Source: Nocardiopsis coralli
GTDB taxonomy: Bacteria; Actinomycetota; Actinomycetes; Streptosporangiales; Streptosporangiaceae
DNA length: 64,000 bases
Direction of reading: 5' to 3'
Assembly (NCBI RefSeq): GCF_014892575.1
Contig: NZ_JADBGI010000024.1
Span: 38,471 to 102,470 of the forward strand
Under the pieces are notes generated by a model, which was not told where the DNA came from, did no database searches, and saw nothing but the letters and a program-made list of their open reading frames with translations. Below, one piece after another: positions 39,271 to 46,669 of the stretch (the first letter of the stretch is position 1; every line of letters starts with the position of its first letter). The position numbers and the translations under genes are program-made.

Positions 39271-39549
39271 GGGGAGCCTCCGCCTCGGGTCAGGCGCGGG
39301 TGAGGTGGATCACCCGGCATGGGACCTGCTTGGACCGTAGGCCGCGGGAGGTGCGGAGTGCAAGGGGTTCCCGAGCTTCGGCGGAAATCGGGTTCCGTCT
39401 CTTGGAATCGGGCGGGGTGGTCTTGCACGGGTCGTGGTGGACCGGTTCTGGGGTCCGCAGGGATGCTTCGTCCGGCCGTGCCGGACGGGGGCGCCTCGCC
39501 CAGGGCGCTTGGTGCAACGTGCAGCGCTTCTGGGAGCGCGCCCAGGGGG

Positions 39550-39595
39550 TGCGTCGTGTGGTGTGCGAGCGCCGACGGGTGCCCGAGACGGAACG
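39550..39595 (-). repeat. 46-bp hairpin element, copy I (decayed, inverted)
   Basis: Loop GAGCGCCGACGG (39567-39578) and right arm GTGCCCGAGACGGAACG match the family in reverse orientation; the left arm pairs poorly, so the copy is degraded. Confidence 0.45.
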
Positions 39596-39711
39596 TCCTT
39601 CGGGGCGGGCTCGCTCCAGGGGTGAACGTTCCTGGGGTCGGGCTCGCGCGCATGGCGCGGGTGGAGCGAGGTCCGGCGTGGTGCAGTGTTTTGGGGCGAG
39701 CACCCCGAGGA

Positions 39712-39757
39712 CGCTTCGTGTGGTGTGCGAGCGCCGGCGAGTGCGCCACACGAAGGG
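39712..39757 (-). repeat. 46-bp hairpin element, copy H (inverted)
   Basis: Arms 39712-39728 and 39741-39757 pair mainly through CTTCGTGTGG with CCACACGAAG; the 12-nt loop GAGCGCCGGCGA resembles the reverse complement of the main loop. Same 17-12-17 layout. Confidence 0.55.
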
Positions 39758-39817
39758 GGTGCGGGCGTGTGGGTCTGTGGTGGTGCGCGTCTTCTGGGCG
39801 CCGACGTGTTTCGTGGG

Positions 39818-39863
39818 CGCTCCGTCCTGGGCGCTCGCTTGTGCTCGCGCCCAGGACGGAGCG
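39818..39863 (+). repeat. 46-bp hairpin element, copy G (perfect)
   Basis: CGCTCCGTCCTGGGCGC and GCGCCCAGGACGGAGCG pair at all 17 positions around loop TCGCTTGTGCTC. It differs from the miaA-dapF copies in both arms in a compensating way, so base pairing has been kept while sequence changed. Confidence 0.85.
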
Positions 39864-39959
39864 GGTCGGGGCGCTGGGCCGCGCTCGCGCGCACAGCGCG
39901 AGGCGGAACGGCCCCGAGTACCTGGGTCCTATGCCCTGGGGCCGGGCGACCCGGGCGAC

Positions 39960-41564
39960 CTACGGCATGCGCTCGTAGGCGGGCAGGGTCAGGAAGTCGA
40001 CGTACTCGTCGGCCAGCGCGACCTCGGAGAACAGCTCCTTGGCCTGCTGGTACAGCTTCTCGTCGAACGCCTCGCCCAGCGCCTCACGGATCGTGACGAG
40101 CTCCTCGTCGATGATCGTGCGCACCAGGTCGGCGGTGACCTTCGGGCCGTCCTCGAGCGTGACGTCGTTGTGCAGCCACTGCCAGATCTGCGAACGCGAG
40201 ATCTCGGCGGTCGCTGCGTCCTCCATCAGGTTGTGGATCGCGACCGCGCCGTTGCCGCCCATCCACGTCGCCAGGTACTGCAGGGCGACGTTGATGTTGG
40301 CGCGCAGACCGGCGGTGCTGATCCCGCCCGGGGTCTGGTCGACCGCGAGCAGGTCGGCGGCGGACACGTCCACGTCCGGGCGCTGCTTGGAGATCTGGTT
40401 CGGGTTCTCGCCGAGGACCCCGTCGAAGATCTCCTTGGCCACCGGGACCAGGTCCGGGTGGGCGACCCAGGACCCGTCGAAGCCGTCGCCCGACTCGCGG
40501 GACTTGTCGTCGCGGACCTTGGCGAAGGCGTTCTTGTTGACCTCCTCGTCCTTGCGGGACGGGATGAACGCCGCCATGCCGCCGATCGCGTGCGCACCGC
40601 GCTTGTGGCAGGTCTTGACCAGCAGCTCGGTGTAGGCGCGCATCATCGGCGCGGTCATGCCCACGGAGTTGCGCTCGGGCAGCAGGAACTTGCGACCGCG
40701 GGTGCGGTGCACCTTGATGATGCTGAACAGGTAGTCCCAGCGGCCCGCGTTCAGGCCCGCGGAGTGCTCGCGCAGCTCGTAGAGGATCTCCTCCATCTCG
40801 AACGCGGCCGGGATGGTCTCGATCAGGCACGTGGCGCGGATGGTGCCGCGCGGGATGCCCACACGCTCCTGGGCGAGGACGAAGATGTCGTTCCAGAGGC
40901 GGGCCTCCAGGTGGCTCTCCATCTTCGGCAGGTAGAAGTAGGGGCCCTTGCCCTTGGCGATCTGCCGCTTCGCGCTGTGGAAGAAGTAGAACGCGAAGTC
41001 GACGATGCCGCCGCTGACCCGCTCACCGTCGACGAGGATGTGCTTCTCGTCCAGGTGCCAGCCGCGCGGGCGCACGACGATGGAGGCGAGCTCCTCGTCG
41101 GCCTTGAGCGCGTAGGTCTTGCCCTGGGGTGAGGTGAAGTCGACCTTGCGGTCGAGGGCGTCGCGCAGGTTGAGCTGGCCCTCGATCATGTTCTCCCACA
41201 GCGGGGTGTTGGCGTCCTCGAAGTCGGCCAGCCACACCTTCGCGCCGGAGTTGAGCGCGTTGATCGTCATCTTGCGGTCGGTCGGACCGGTGATCTCCAC
41301 GCGGCGGTCGGTGATGCCCGGCGCGGGGTCGGCGACCTTCCAGCTGTCGTCCTCGCGGATGTGCTTGGTCTCGGGGAGGAAGTCGAGGTCCTCCCCGGCC
41401 GAGATGCGGTCCTGGCGCTCCTTGCGGGCGCGCAGCAGCTCCTGCCGGCGCGGCTCGAAGGTGCGGTGGAGCTCGGCGACGAGGGCGAGGGCGTCCTCGG
41501 TGAGGATCTCGTCGTACCGGTCGTTCCGGGGGCCGGTGATCTCGACCCCTTGTGTGGCGCCCAT
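39960..41564 (-). CDS. aceB: Malate synthase A
   Basis: A 534-residue malate synthase, condensing glyoxylate with acetyl-CoA to malate. Length fits isoform A. Family segments: NALNSGAKVWLADFEDANTP, RPRGWHLDEKHILVDGE, ATCLIETIPAAFEMEEILYE, then GLNAGRWDYLFSIIKVHRT (the malate synthase signature, with Ala where many have Cys), SVGMTAPMMRAY, IGGMAAFIPSRKDEEVN, and GLRANINVALQYLATWMGGN. Start MGATQGVEITGPRNDRY gives the usual N-terminus. The gene lies upstream of glcDEF on the same strand; together they turn glycolate into malate. Isocitrate lyase is not in the window. The promoter side is AT-rich with two perfect palindromes, suggesting tight regulation. Confidence 0.95.
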   Translation of the reverse strand: MGATQGVEITGPRNDRYDEILTEDALALVAELHRTFEPRRQELLRARKERQDRISAGEDLDFLPETKHIREDDSWKVADPAPGITDRRVEITGPTDRKMTINALNSGAKVWLADFEDANTPLWENMIEGQLNLRDALDRKVDFTSPQGKTYALKADEELASIVVRPRGWHLDEKHILVDGERVSGGIVDFAFYFFHSAKRQIAKGKGPYFYLPKMESHLEARLWNDIFVLAQERVGIPRGTIRATCLIETIPAAFEMEEILYELREHSAGLNAGRWDYLFSIIKVHRTRGRKFLLPERNSVGMTAPMMRAYTELLVKTCHKRGAHAIGGMAAFIPSRKDEEVNKNAFAKVRDDKSRESGDGFDGSWVAHPDLVPVAKEIFDGVLGENPNQISKQRPDVDVSAADLLAVDQTPGGISTAGLRANINVALQYLATWMGGNGAVAIHNLMEDAATAEISRSQIWQWLHNDVTLEDGPKVTADLVRTIIDEELVTIREALGEAFDEKLYQQAKELFSEVALADEYVDFLTLPAYERMP

Positions 41565-41620
41565 GTCAAACCTTCCACGATCCGAAAAAAACTTTTGATA
41601 TGTGGAAATCAAGATATCGG

Positions 41621-41674
41621 GGGTCGACCCGCGTGGTCAACGTCGCGCGTGAGGCAGAAGACTGGAAAGTTTCC
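41621..41674. promoter_or_regulatory. Palindromes upstream of malate synthase
   Basis: Two perfect dyads lie 57-110 bases before the malate synthase start: GGGTCGACCC (41621-41630) and GGAAAgTTTCC (41664-41674). A TGGAAAT half-site like that of E. coli IclR is at 41603-41609, and the stretch is AT-rich. In the other direction the 336-bp spacer carries the hflX promoter and a small CGGGT-AAAA-ACCCG hairpin at 41786-41799. Regulator identity is not known. Confidence 0.4.
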
Positions 41675-41900
41675 GGCTCAGTGAAGCCCATGCAAACTTC
41701 TGAACGAACTTTTGCTGTTCTTCGGCTGTGGCGGTGAAGGGATCGTCTCACGTCCTGGCGCGACCGGGTGGCACGCGTCACCCACCGGGTAAAAACCCGT
41801 GTGCTCCGCGGTGGATCCGGTGAGACCATCGAGAGACCACCGCACGGATCGGTGACCGGAAGAATCCCGGCGGTGGCGACGTTGACCCACCTGGAGGGAT

Positions 41901-43430
41901 ATGAATACAACTGACACCCGCGGAAGCGCTCTCGAGGGCAGCCTGCCCCAGGAGGACGCCGTCCGCGAGGCGATCACCGTCGGGGACGGGGTCAACGCAG
42001 AGGCGCCGACCACGGAGACCGGCGGCGAACGCTACGACGACCGCACGACCGCCCCCGACCAGGGCGAGATGGAACTCGCCGAGCGCAACGCGCTCCGCCG
42101 CGTCCAGGGGCTGTCGACCGAACTCACCGACGTCACCGAGGTCGAGAACCGCAGCCTGCGCCTGGAGCGCGTCGTGCTCATCGGTGTCTGGACCAGCGGG
42201 ACCCAGGCCGACGCCGACACCTCGCTCACCGAGCTCGCGGCCCTGGCCGAGACCGCCGGTGCAGCGGTCCTGGAAGGCCTCACCCAGCGCCGCCCCAAGC
42301 CCGACGCCGCCACCTACATCGGTAAGGGCAAGGCGGCCGAGCTCGCCGACGTCGTCGCCTCGACCGGGGCCGACACCGTCATCTGCGACGGCGAACTCAC
42401 CCCCGGCCAGCTGATCCAGCTCGAGGACGTCGTCAAGGTCAAGGTCATCGACCGCACCGCACTGATCCTCGACATCTTCGCCCAGCACGCCCGCAGCAGC
42501 GAGGGCAAGGCCCAGATCGAACTGGCCCAGCTCAACTACCTGCTGCCGCGGCTCCGCGGCTGGGGCCACACCCTGTCCCGCCAGGCCGGCGGCGCCGGTG
42601 GCGGCGGAGGCGGCGGTGTGGGTCTGCGCGGTCCCGGTGAGACCAAGATCGAGACCGACCGCCGACGCATCAACGACAAGATCGCCAAGCTGCGCCGCCG
42701 GCTCGCGCACATGCGCACGGCCCGCGACGTCAAGCGTTCCGTGCGCCGCACGCGTGAGGTCCCGGCGGTGGCCATCGCCGGATACACCAACGCCGGCAAG
42801 TCCAGCCTGCTCAACCGGCTCACCGGGGCCGGGGTCCTGGTGGAGAACGCCCTGTTCGCCACCCTCGACCCCACCGTGCGCCAGGCGCGCACCCCCGACG
42901 GCCGGGCGTTCACGCTCAGCGACACCGTCGGGTTCGTCCGGCACCTGCCGCACCAGCTGGTGGAGGCGTTCCGCTCCACGCTGGAGGAGGTCGCCGACGC
43001 GGACCTGGTCGTCCACGTGGTCGACGGTTCCCACCCCGACCCCGAGGAACAGATCCGGGCCGTGCACGAGGTCTTCGCCGACATCGACGCGACCGACGTG
43101 CCCGAGATCGTCGTGGTCAACAAGGTCGACGCCGCCGACCCCGACACGCTCAAGGCCCTGCGCACGCGTTACCCCGATGTCGTCGAGGTCTCCGCGCGCA
43201 CCGGCCAGGGCGTTCCGGACCTGGTCACCCGGCTGGCCGAGTCGCTGCCCGAGCTCGCCCACGAGATCAGGGCGCTCGTGCCCTACTCGCGCGGCGACCT
43301 GGTCGCCAAGGCCTACGAGGAGGGGCGTGTCCTCAAGGAGGAGCACACCCAGGACGGCACCGACATCCACGCGTTCGTGCCCGAGCTCCTGGCCACCAAG
43401 CTCGGCGAGTACACGCTGACGACCGCCTGA
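41901..43430 (+). CDS. hflX: GTPase HflX
   Basis: A 509-residue ribosome-associated GTPase that rescues or splits stalled ribosomes in other bacteria. A ~60-residue hydrophilic N-terminus precedes the HflX domain (RRPKPDAATYIGKGKAAELA, then QLNYLLPRLRGWG and a Gly-rich GGAGGGGGGGVGLRGPGETK linker). The G domain has G1 GYTNAGKSS, G2/G3 ATLDPTVRQ and SDTVGFVRHLP, and G4 VVNKVD. Ribosome site GGAGGGAT sits just before the ATG. It is divergent from malate synthase and followed by a strong terminator. hflX after dapF/miaA is the usual actinobacterial order, here interrupted by the glyoxylate genes. Confidence 0.94.
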   Translation: MNTTDTRGSALEGSLPQEDAVREAITVGDGVNAEAPTTETGGERYDDRTTAPDQGEMELAERNALRRVQGLSTELTDVTEVENRSLRLERVVLIGVWTSGTQADADTSLTELAALAETAGAAVLEGLTQRRPKPDAATYIGKGKAAELADVVASTGADTVICDGELTPGQLIQLEDVVKVKVIDRTALILDIFAQHARSSEGKAQIELAQLNYLLPRLRGWGHTLSRQAGGAGGGGGGGVGLRGPGETKIETDRRRINDKIAKLRRRLAHMRTARDVKRSVRRTREVPAVAIAGYTNAGKSSLLNRLTGAGVLVENALFATLDPTVRQARTPDGRAFTLSDTVGFVRHLPHQLVEAFRSTLEEVADADLVVHVVDGSHPDPEEQIRAVHEVFADIDATDVPEIVVVNKVDAADPDTLKALRTRYPDVVEVSARTGQGVPDLVTRLAESLPELAHEIRALVPYSRGDLVAKAYEEGRVLKEEHTQDGTDIHAFVPELLATKLGEYTLTTA

Positions 43431-43466
43431 GCCGCGCGCCGCACACGCGGCGGTGCGCACGTGCAC

Positions 43467-43495
43467 ACGGGCCCGGGATTCCGCCCCGGGCCCGT
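43467..43495 (+). terminator. Terminator after hflX
   Basis: Perfect 11-bp arms ACGGGCCCGGG (43467-43477) and CCCGGGCCCGT (43485-43495), loop 7, 37 bases past the hflX stop. Confidence 0.75.
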
Positions 43496-43818
43496 TCGTG
43501 TGTCCGGAACCGGTCCTGACCCAGGTCACACGGGACGGACACGGCCGTGTTCACCGGACAATTGTGCGAAGGATGCCCCGGTACGCTCGCCTTTCGGTCC
43601 ACAGGGAGGTGTACACGGGCTCGGCGGATGGACTACGGTTTTGGCCACCGGTCGGCGCCCGCCCGACACGGCCCCGGAAGACGGCCCCCGCCGGAACCGG
43701 GTCCGTCGGCCCGCCCCCAGACACCCGGACCACTCCCAGACAACGAGGTCGCCATGCCCGCCCGCGTTCCGCTCGCCGCCCACATGACCATCGGTGTCCG
43801 GGGCTGAGCGGAGAGCAC
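43496..43818. promoter_or_regulatory. Spacer upstream of the amidohydrolase gene
   Basis: This 323-bp spacer has no gene. It contains a perfect 12-bp palindrome ACACGGCCGTGT (43539-43550), about 270 bases before the next start, and otherwise no recognised element. A promoter for the amidohydrolase is expected here. Confidence 0.35.
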
Positions 43819-45027
43819 ATGTCGGTCATCCTCCTCACCAACATCGGACGGCTCTGGACCGGGACGGAGATGCTCACCAAGGCGGCGATCCTGCTCAAGG
43901 ACGACCGCATCGCCTGGGTCGGCCCCGCCGCCGAGCTCCCGCAGCAGGTCCCCGGGGTCGTCGAGGACCTCACCGACGTCGACGAGGTCGTCAACATCGG
44001 CGGCGGGCTCGTCACCCCCGGGCTCATCGACGCCCACTGCCACCCCGTCTACGCCGGCGACCGGTACGCCGAGGTCACCATGTGGGCCAAGGGTGCGTCG
44101 CGGGGCGACATCTTCGCGGCCGGCGGGGGTGTGTCCACGACCGTCACCATCACCCGCGGGACCGACCCCTGGACCCTGTGCAACGCGGTCCGCGAACGCC
44201 TGCGGCACTGGGTACTCACCGGGGCCACGACCGTGGAGGCCAAGACCGGGTACCACCTGACCCGCGACGGTGAACTCGCCGACGTGCGGCTGTTGCGCTC
44301 CCTGGAGGAGGAGCCCGGCATGCCGCGCATCCACGCGACCTTCTTCCCCGCGCACGGGGTTCCGCCGGAGTTCTTCGGCCGGCCCAAGGAGTACGTCGCC
44401 GCGGCCGCCTCCTGGCTCGCCGACGCCGCCACCGCCGGGGCCGACGGCGTCGACGTCTACTGCGACAACCAGCAGTTCACCACCGAGGACGCGCACATGC
44501 TGCTCGGCGTCGGCCAGTCGGTGGGCCTGCGCACCACGCTGCACGCCTGCTCGCGGCCGCGCCACGGTGCCGTGCGGATGGCCACGGAACTGGGGTGCTC
44601 GTCCGTCGACCTGCTCCACGAGACCGACGAGCAGGACATCCTCGCGCTCGCCGGCGCCCGTACCCCCGTCGTCGCCTGCCCCACCACGTCGTTGCGCGAA
44701 CGCCGGATGCCTCCGGTGCGCACCCTGCTCGACCACGGGGTGCCCGTGGGCCTGGGCACCGACCACAACCCCGGGCAGACCGGGGCGACGTCGATGCCGC
44801 TGGTGATGTCGCTGGCGATCTCCATGTTCGAGGTGACCGTGCAGGAAGCGCTCACCGCCGCCACCCTCGGCAGCGCGCACGCCCTGGGGCTGACCGACCG
44901 GGGTGTGCTCGCACCCGGGTGCCTGGCCGACCTCGTGCAGTGGGACGCCGACCACGAGGGCGCGTTCGGGTGGTCGATGGGCCTGCAGACGCTGCGCGTG
45001 TGGCAGGGCGGGCGCACGATCCGCTGA
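43819..45027 (+). CDS. Imidazolonepropionase-like amidohydrolase
   Basis: A 402-residue metal-dependent amidohydrolase resembling HutI. The metal-binding strand reads GLVTPGLIDAHCHPVYAGDR; VEAKTGYHLTRDGELADVRL corresponds to the HutI substrate loop; later metal and catalytic residues are in TFFPAHGVPPEF, TTLHACSRPRHGA and VGLGTDHNPGQTG. HutI proper has HADE where this has HACS, and no other histidine-degradation gene is near, so the true substrate may be a different cyclic amide. It is probably a cytoplasmic single-gene unit. Start ATG at 43819 follows GGAGAG; an earlier GTG frame from 43453 overlaps the terminator and is rejected. Confidence 0.82.
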   Translation: MSVILLTNIGRLWTGTEMLTKAAILLKDDRIAWVGPAAELPQQVPGVVEDLTDVDEVVNIGGGLVTPGLIDAHCHPVYAGDRYAEVTMWAKGASRGDIFAAGGGVSTTVTITRGTDPWTLCNAVRERLRHWVLTGATTVEAKTGYHLTRDGELADVRLLRSLEEEPGMPRIHATFFPAHGVPPEFFGRPKEYVAAAASWLADAATAGADGVDVYCDNQQFTTEDAHMLLGVGQSVGLRTTLHACSRPRHGAVRMATELGCSSVDLLHETDEQDILALAGARTPVVACPTTSLRERRMPPVRTLLDHGVPVGLGTDHNPGQTGATSMPLVMSLAISMFEVTVQEALTAATLGSAHALGLTDRGVLAPGCLADLVQWDADHEGAFGWSMGLQTLRVWQGGRTIR

Positions 45028-45345
45028 CCCGGGCGGGGCCGATCGGCCCCGCCTCGATGCGGGCGCAACCATTCTGGCGCGGAACGGCTGCCACAGGCGG
45101 AGAGAGGACCTTCGTCCGTCGGGGCGCGCTCGAGGGGACACCCGGGGTGCGTGCGCAACCGTCGTGTGGCGGGGCCATGTCCGGCGCCCGGTCCAGGGCG
45201 CCCGTAGGCGCGGGGGTGTGCGGCCCAGGACTTCGGCCCGGTGAGTGGGCCGGGCGGGAGACGCGGGGTGTGCGGTATGGCGGGCAGGCGGCGGGCGTGT
45301 TCGGTGCCGGTGCGCAGCCGCCTTCCGCGCCGGTCGCGCCGGGGA
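45028..45345. other. Gene-free spacer between convergent amidohydrolase and holA
   Basis: No convincing gene or family repeat is visible in these 318 GC-rich bases; terminators for both flanking genes are expected but no long perfect hairpin was found. Confidence 0.4.
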
Positions 45346-46314
45346 TCAGTTCTGGGCGCCGCCGCGGGCGCGTGCGATCTCGATGACCGCGCGCTCCAAC
45401 GCGTACTCGGGGTCGCGGCCCGCACCCTTGATGAGCGCGTCCGTCTCGGCCACGACCTCCATCGCCCGCGTGACACCGGCCGCGCTCCAGCCCCGTGCCT
45501 GCTGGCGGAGCGTACGCAGCTTCCACGGCGGGACCTTGGCGCGCTTGGCCAACTCGGCCTCGCCGACCCCGCGCGCGGGCTGGGCGACCACCGCGATGCC
45601 GCGGACCGCGCCCGCCAGCGCGCTGTTGATCAGCACCGGGGCGGTGCCCACAGCCAGGGACCAGCGCAACTGTTCCAAGGCCTCGGGCAGGCGGCCTTCC
45701 ACGGCGCGGTCGGCGACCGTGAAACCCGACGCCTCCGCCTTGCCGGAGTGGTAACGCGCCACGGTCTCGGCGTCGACGCGGCCCTCGGTGTCGGCCATGA
45801 GCTGGGTGCAGGCCGCGGCGATCTCGCGGAGCTCGCTGCCCACGGAGTCGACCAGGGACTGCGCGGCGTCCGGGGTGATCTGGCGTCCGCCCGAGGAGAA
45901 CTCCTTCTTGACGAACGCCACCCGCTCGGCCGGCTTGGTGGGGCCCTTGCAGTCGATCCGCTGCGCACCCGCCTTCGACGCCGCCTGGAGGAGCGCCTTG
46001 CCCTTGTTGCCGCCCGCGTGCGTGAGGACCATCGTGACGTCGTCGGCCGGGTTCGCGAGGTAGTCGGTGACCGTCGTCGCGATCTCCTTGTTGAGGTCCT
46101 GCGAGGAACGCAGCACGACGACGCGGCTGTCGCCGAACAGCGAGGGGGAGGTCACCTCGACCAGGGTGGTCGGGCCCACCTGGGCGGGCACGAGGTCGTG
46201 GACGTCCGCGTCGGGCTCGGCCTCGCGGGCGGCGGCCACGACGGAGGCGACGGCGCGGTCCACGAGGAGTTCCTCGTCGCCGACGATGACCGTGAGCAGG
46301 GGCGGTGCAGGCAT
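45346..46314 (-). CDS. holA: DNA polymerase III delta subunit
   Basis: A 322-residue clamp-loader delta subunit, which opens the sliding clamp. The N-terminal AAA-like fold reads PPLLTVIVGDEELLVDRAVA, then SLFGDSRVVVLRSSQDLNK and VTMVLTHAGGNKGKALLQA; the P-loop is degenerate as in all delta subunits. ITPDAAQSLVDSVGSELREI and the C-terminal collar domain (VPPWKLRTLRQQARGWSAAG) complete it. The ATG at 46314 gives the family start; the longer frame is spurious. It is the third gene of the leftward comEA-comEC-holA group, a conserved actinobacterial arrangement, but 355 bp separate it from comEC, so it may have its own promoter. Confidence 0.92.
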   Translation of the reverse strand: MPAPPLLTVIVGDEELLVDRAVASVVAAAREAEPDADVHDLVPAQVGPTTLVEVTSPSLFGDSRVVVLRSSQDLNKEIATTVTDYLANPADDVTMVLTHAGGNKGKALLQAASKAGAQRIDCKGPTKPAERVAFVKKEFSSGGRQITPDAAQSLVDSVGSELREIAAACTQLMADTEGRVDAETVARYHSGKAEASGFTVADRAVEGRLPEALEQLRWSLAVGTAPVLINSALAGAVRGIAVVAQPARGVGEAELAKRAKVPPWKLRTLRQQARGWSAAGVTRAMEVVAETDALIKGAGRDPEYALERAVIEIARARGGAQN

Positions 46315-46669
46315 ACCCCGAGCATGCCACGCCCCGCGGACAGTTCCGTCCGTCGTCCCCCCACGGGATGCGGTTCCCGCGCACCGCGCAGCAACTCGGG
46401 CCGGGTGGGATGTCGGATGACCGAGGAGGTGGCTCGAGCTGCGCGGTGCGCGGTGGCTCCGTGCCGAGGTGGGGAGGCGGTGCCCTCGTGCACGGAGTGA
46501 GGGTGTCATGGCCCGGTTCTCCCAGGGCTCGGCGGTGTGTGCCGGGTTCCTCGGTAGAAGTGTCCTGGCCGTGGCACGGGGTGCAGCGCGGACGCTCGGG
46601 GCCTGGTTGCCCGTGGGGGTGGGCCCTCGCGGAGTGCGGGCCTCGGGCGTGGGGCGCTCATGCGGAGGT
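46315..46669. other. Gene-free spacer between comEC and holA
   Basis: The 355 bp hold no supported gene. The sequence is G-rich on the plus strand; a holA promoter should lie near 46320-46400. No family hairpin was found here. Confidence 0.4.

Larger units (their letters stand above)
39271..39959. other. Non-coding hairpin-rich spacer between glcD and malate synthase
   Basis: No gene is supported in these 689 bp: all frames are Arg/Gly/Pro-rich shadows. It holds at least three members of the 46-bp hairpin family (39550-39595, 39712-39757, 39818-39863) and other GC-rich near-repeats such as two GTGTGGTGTGCGAGCGCCG tracts. The glcD promoter must lie near 39280-39340. Confidence 0.6.
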
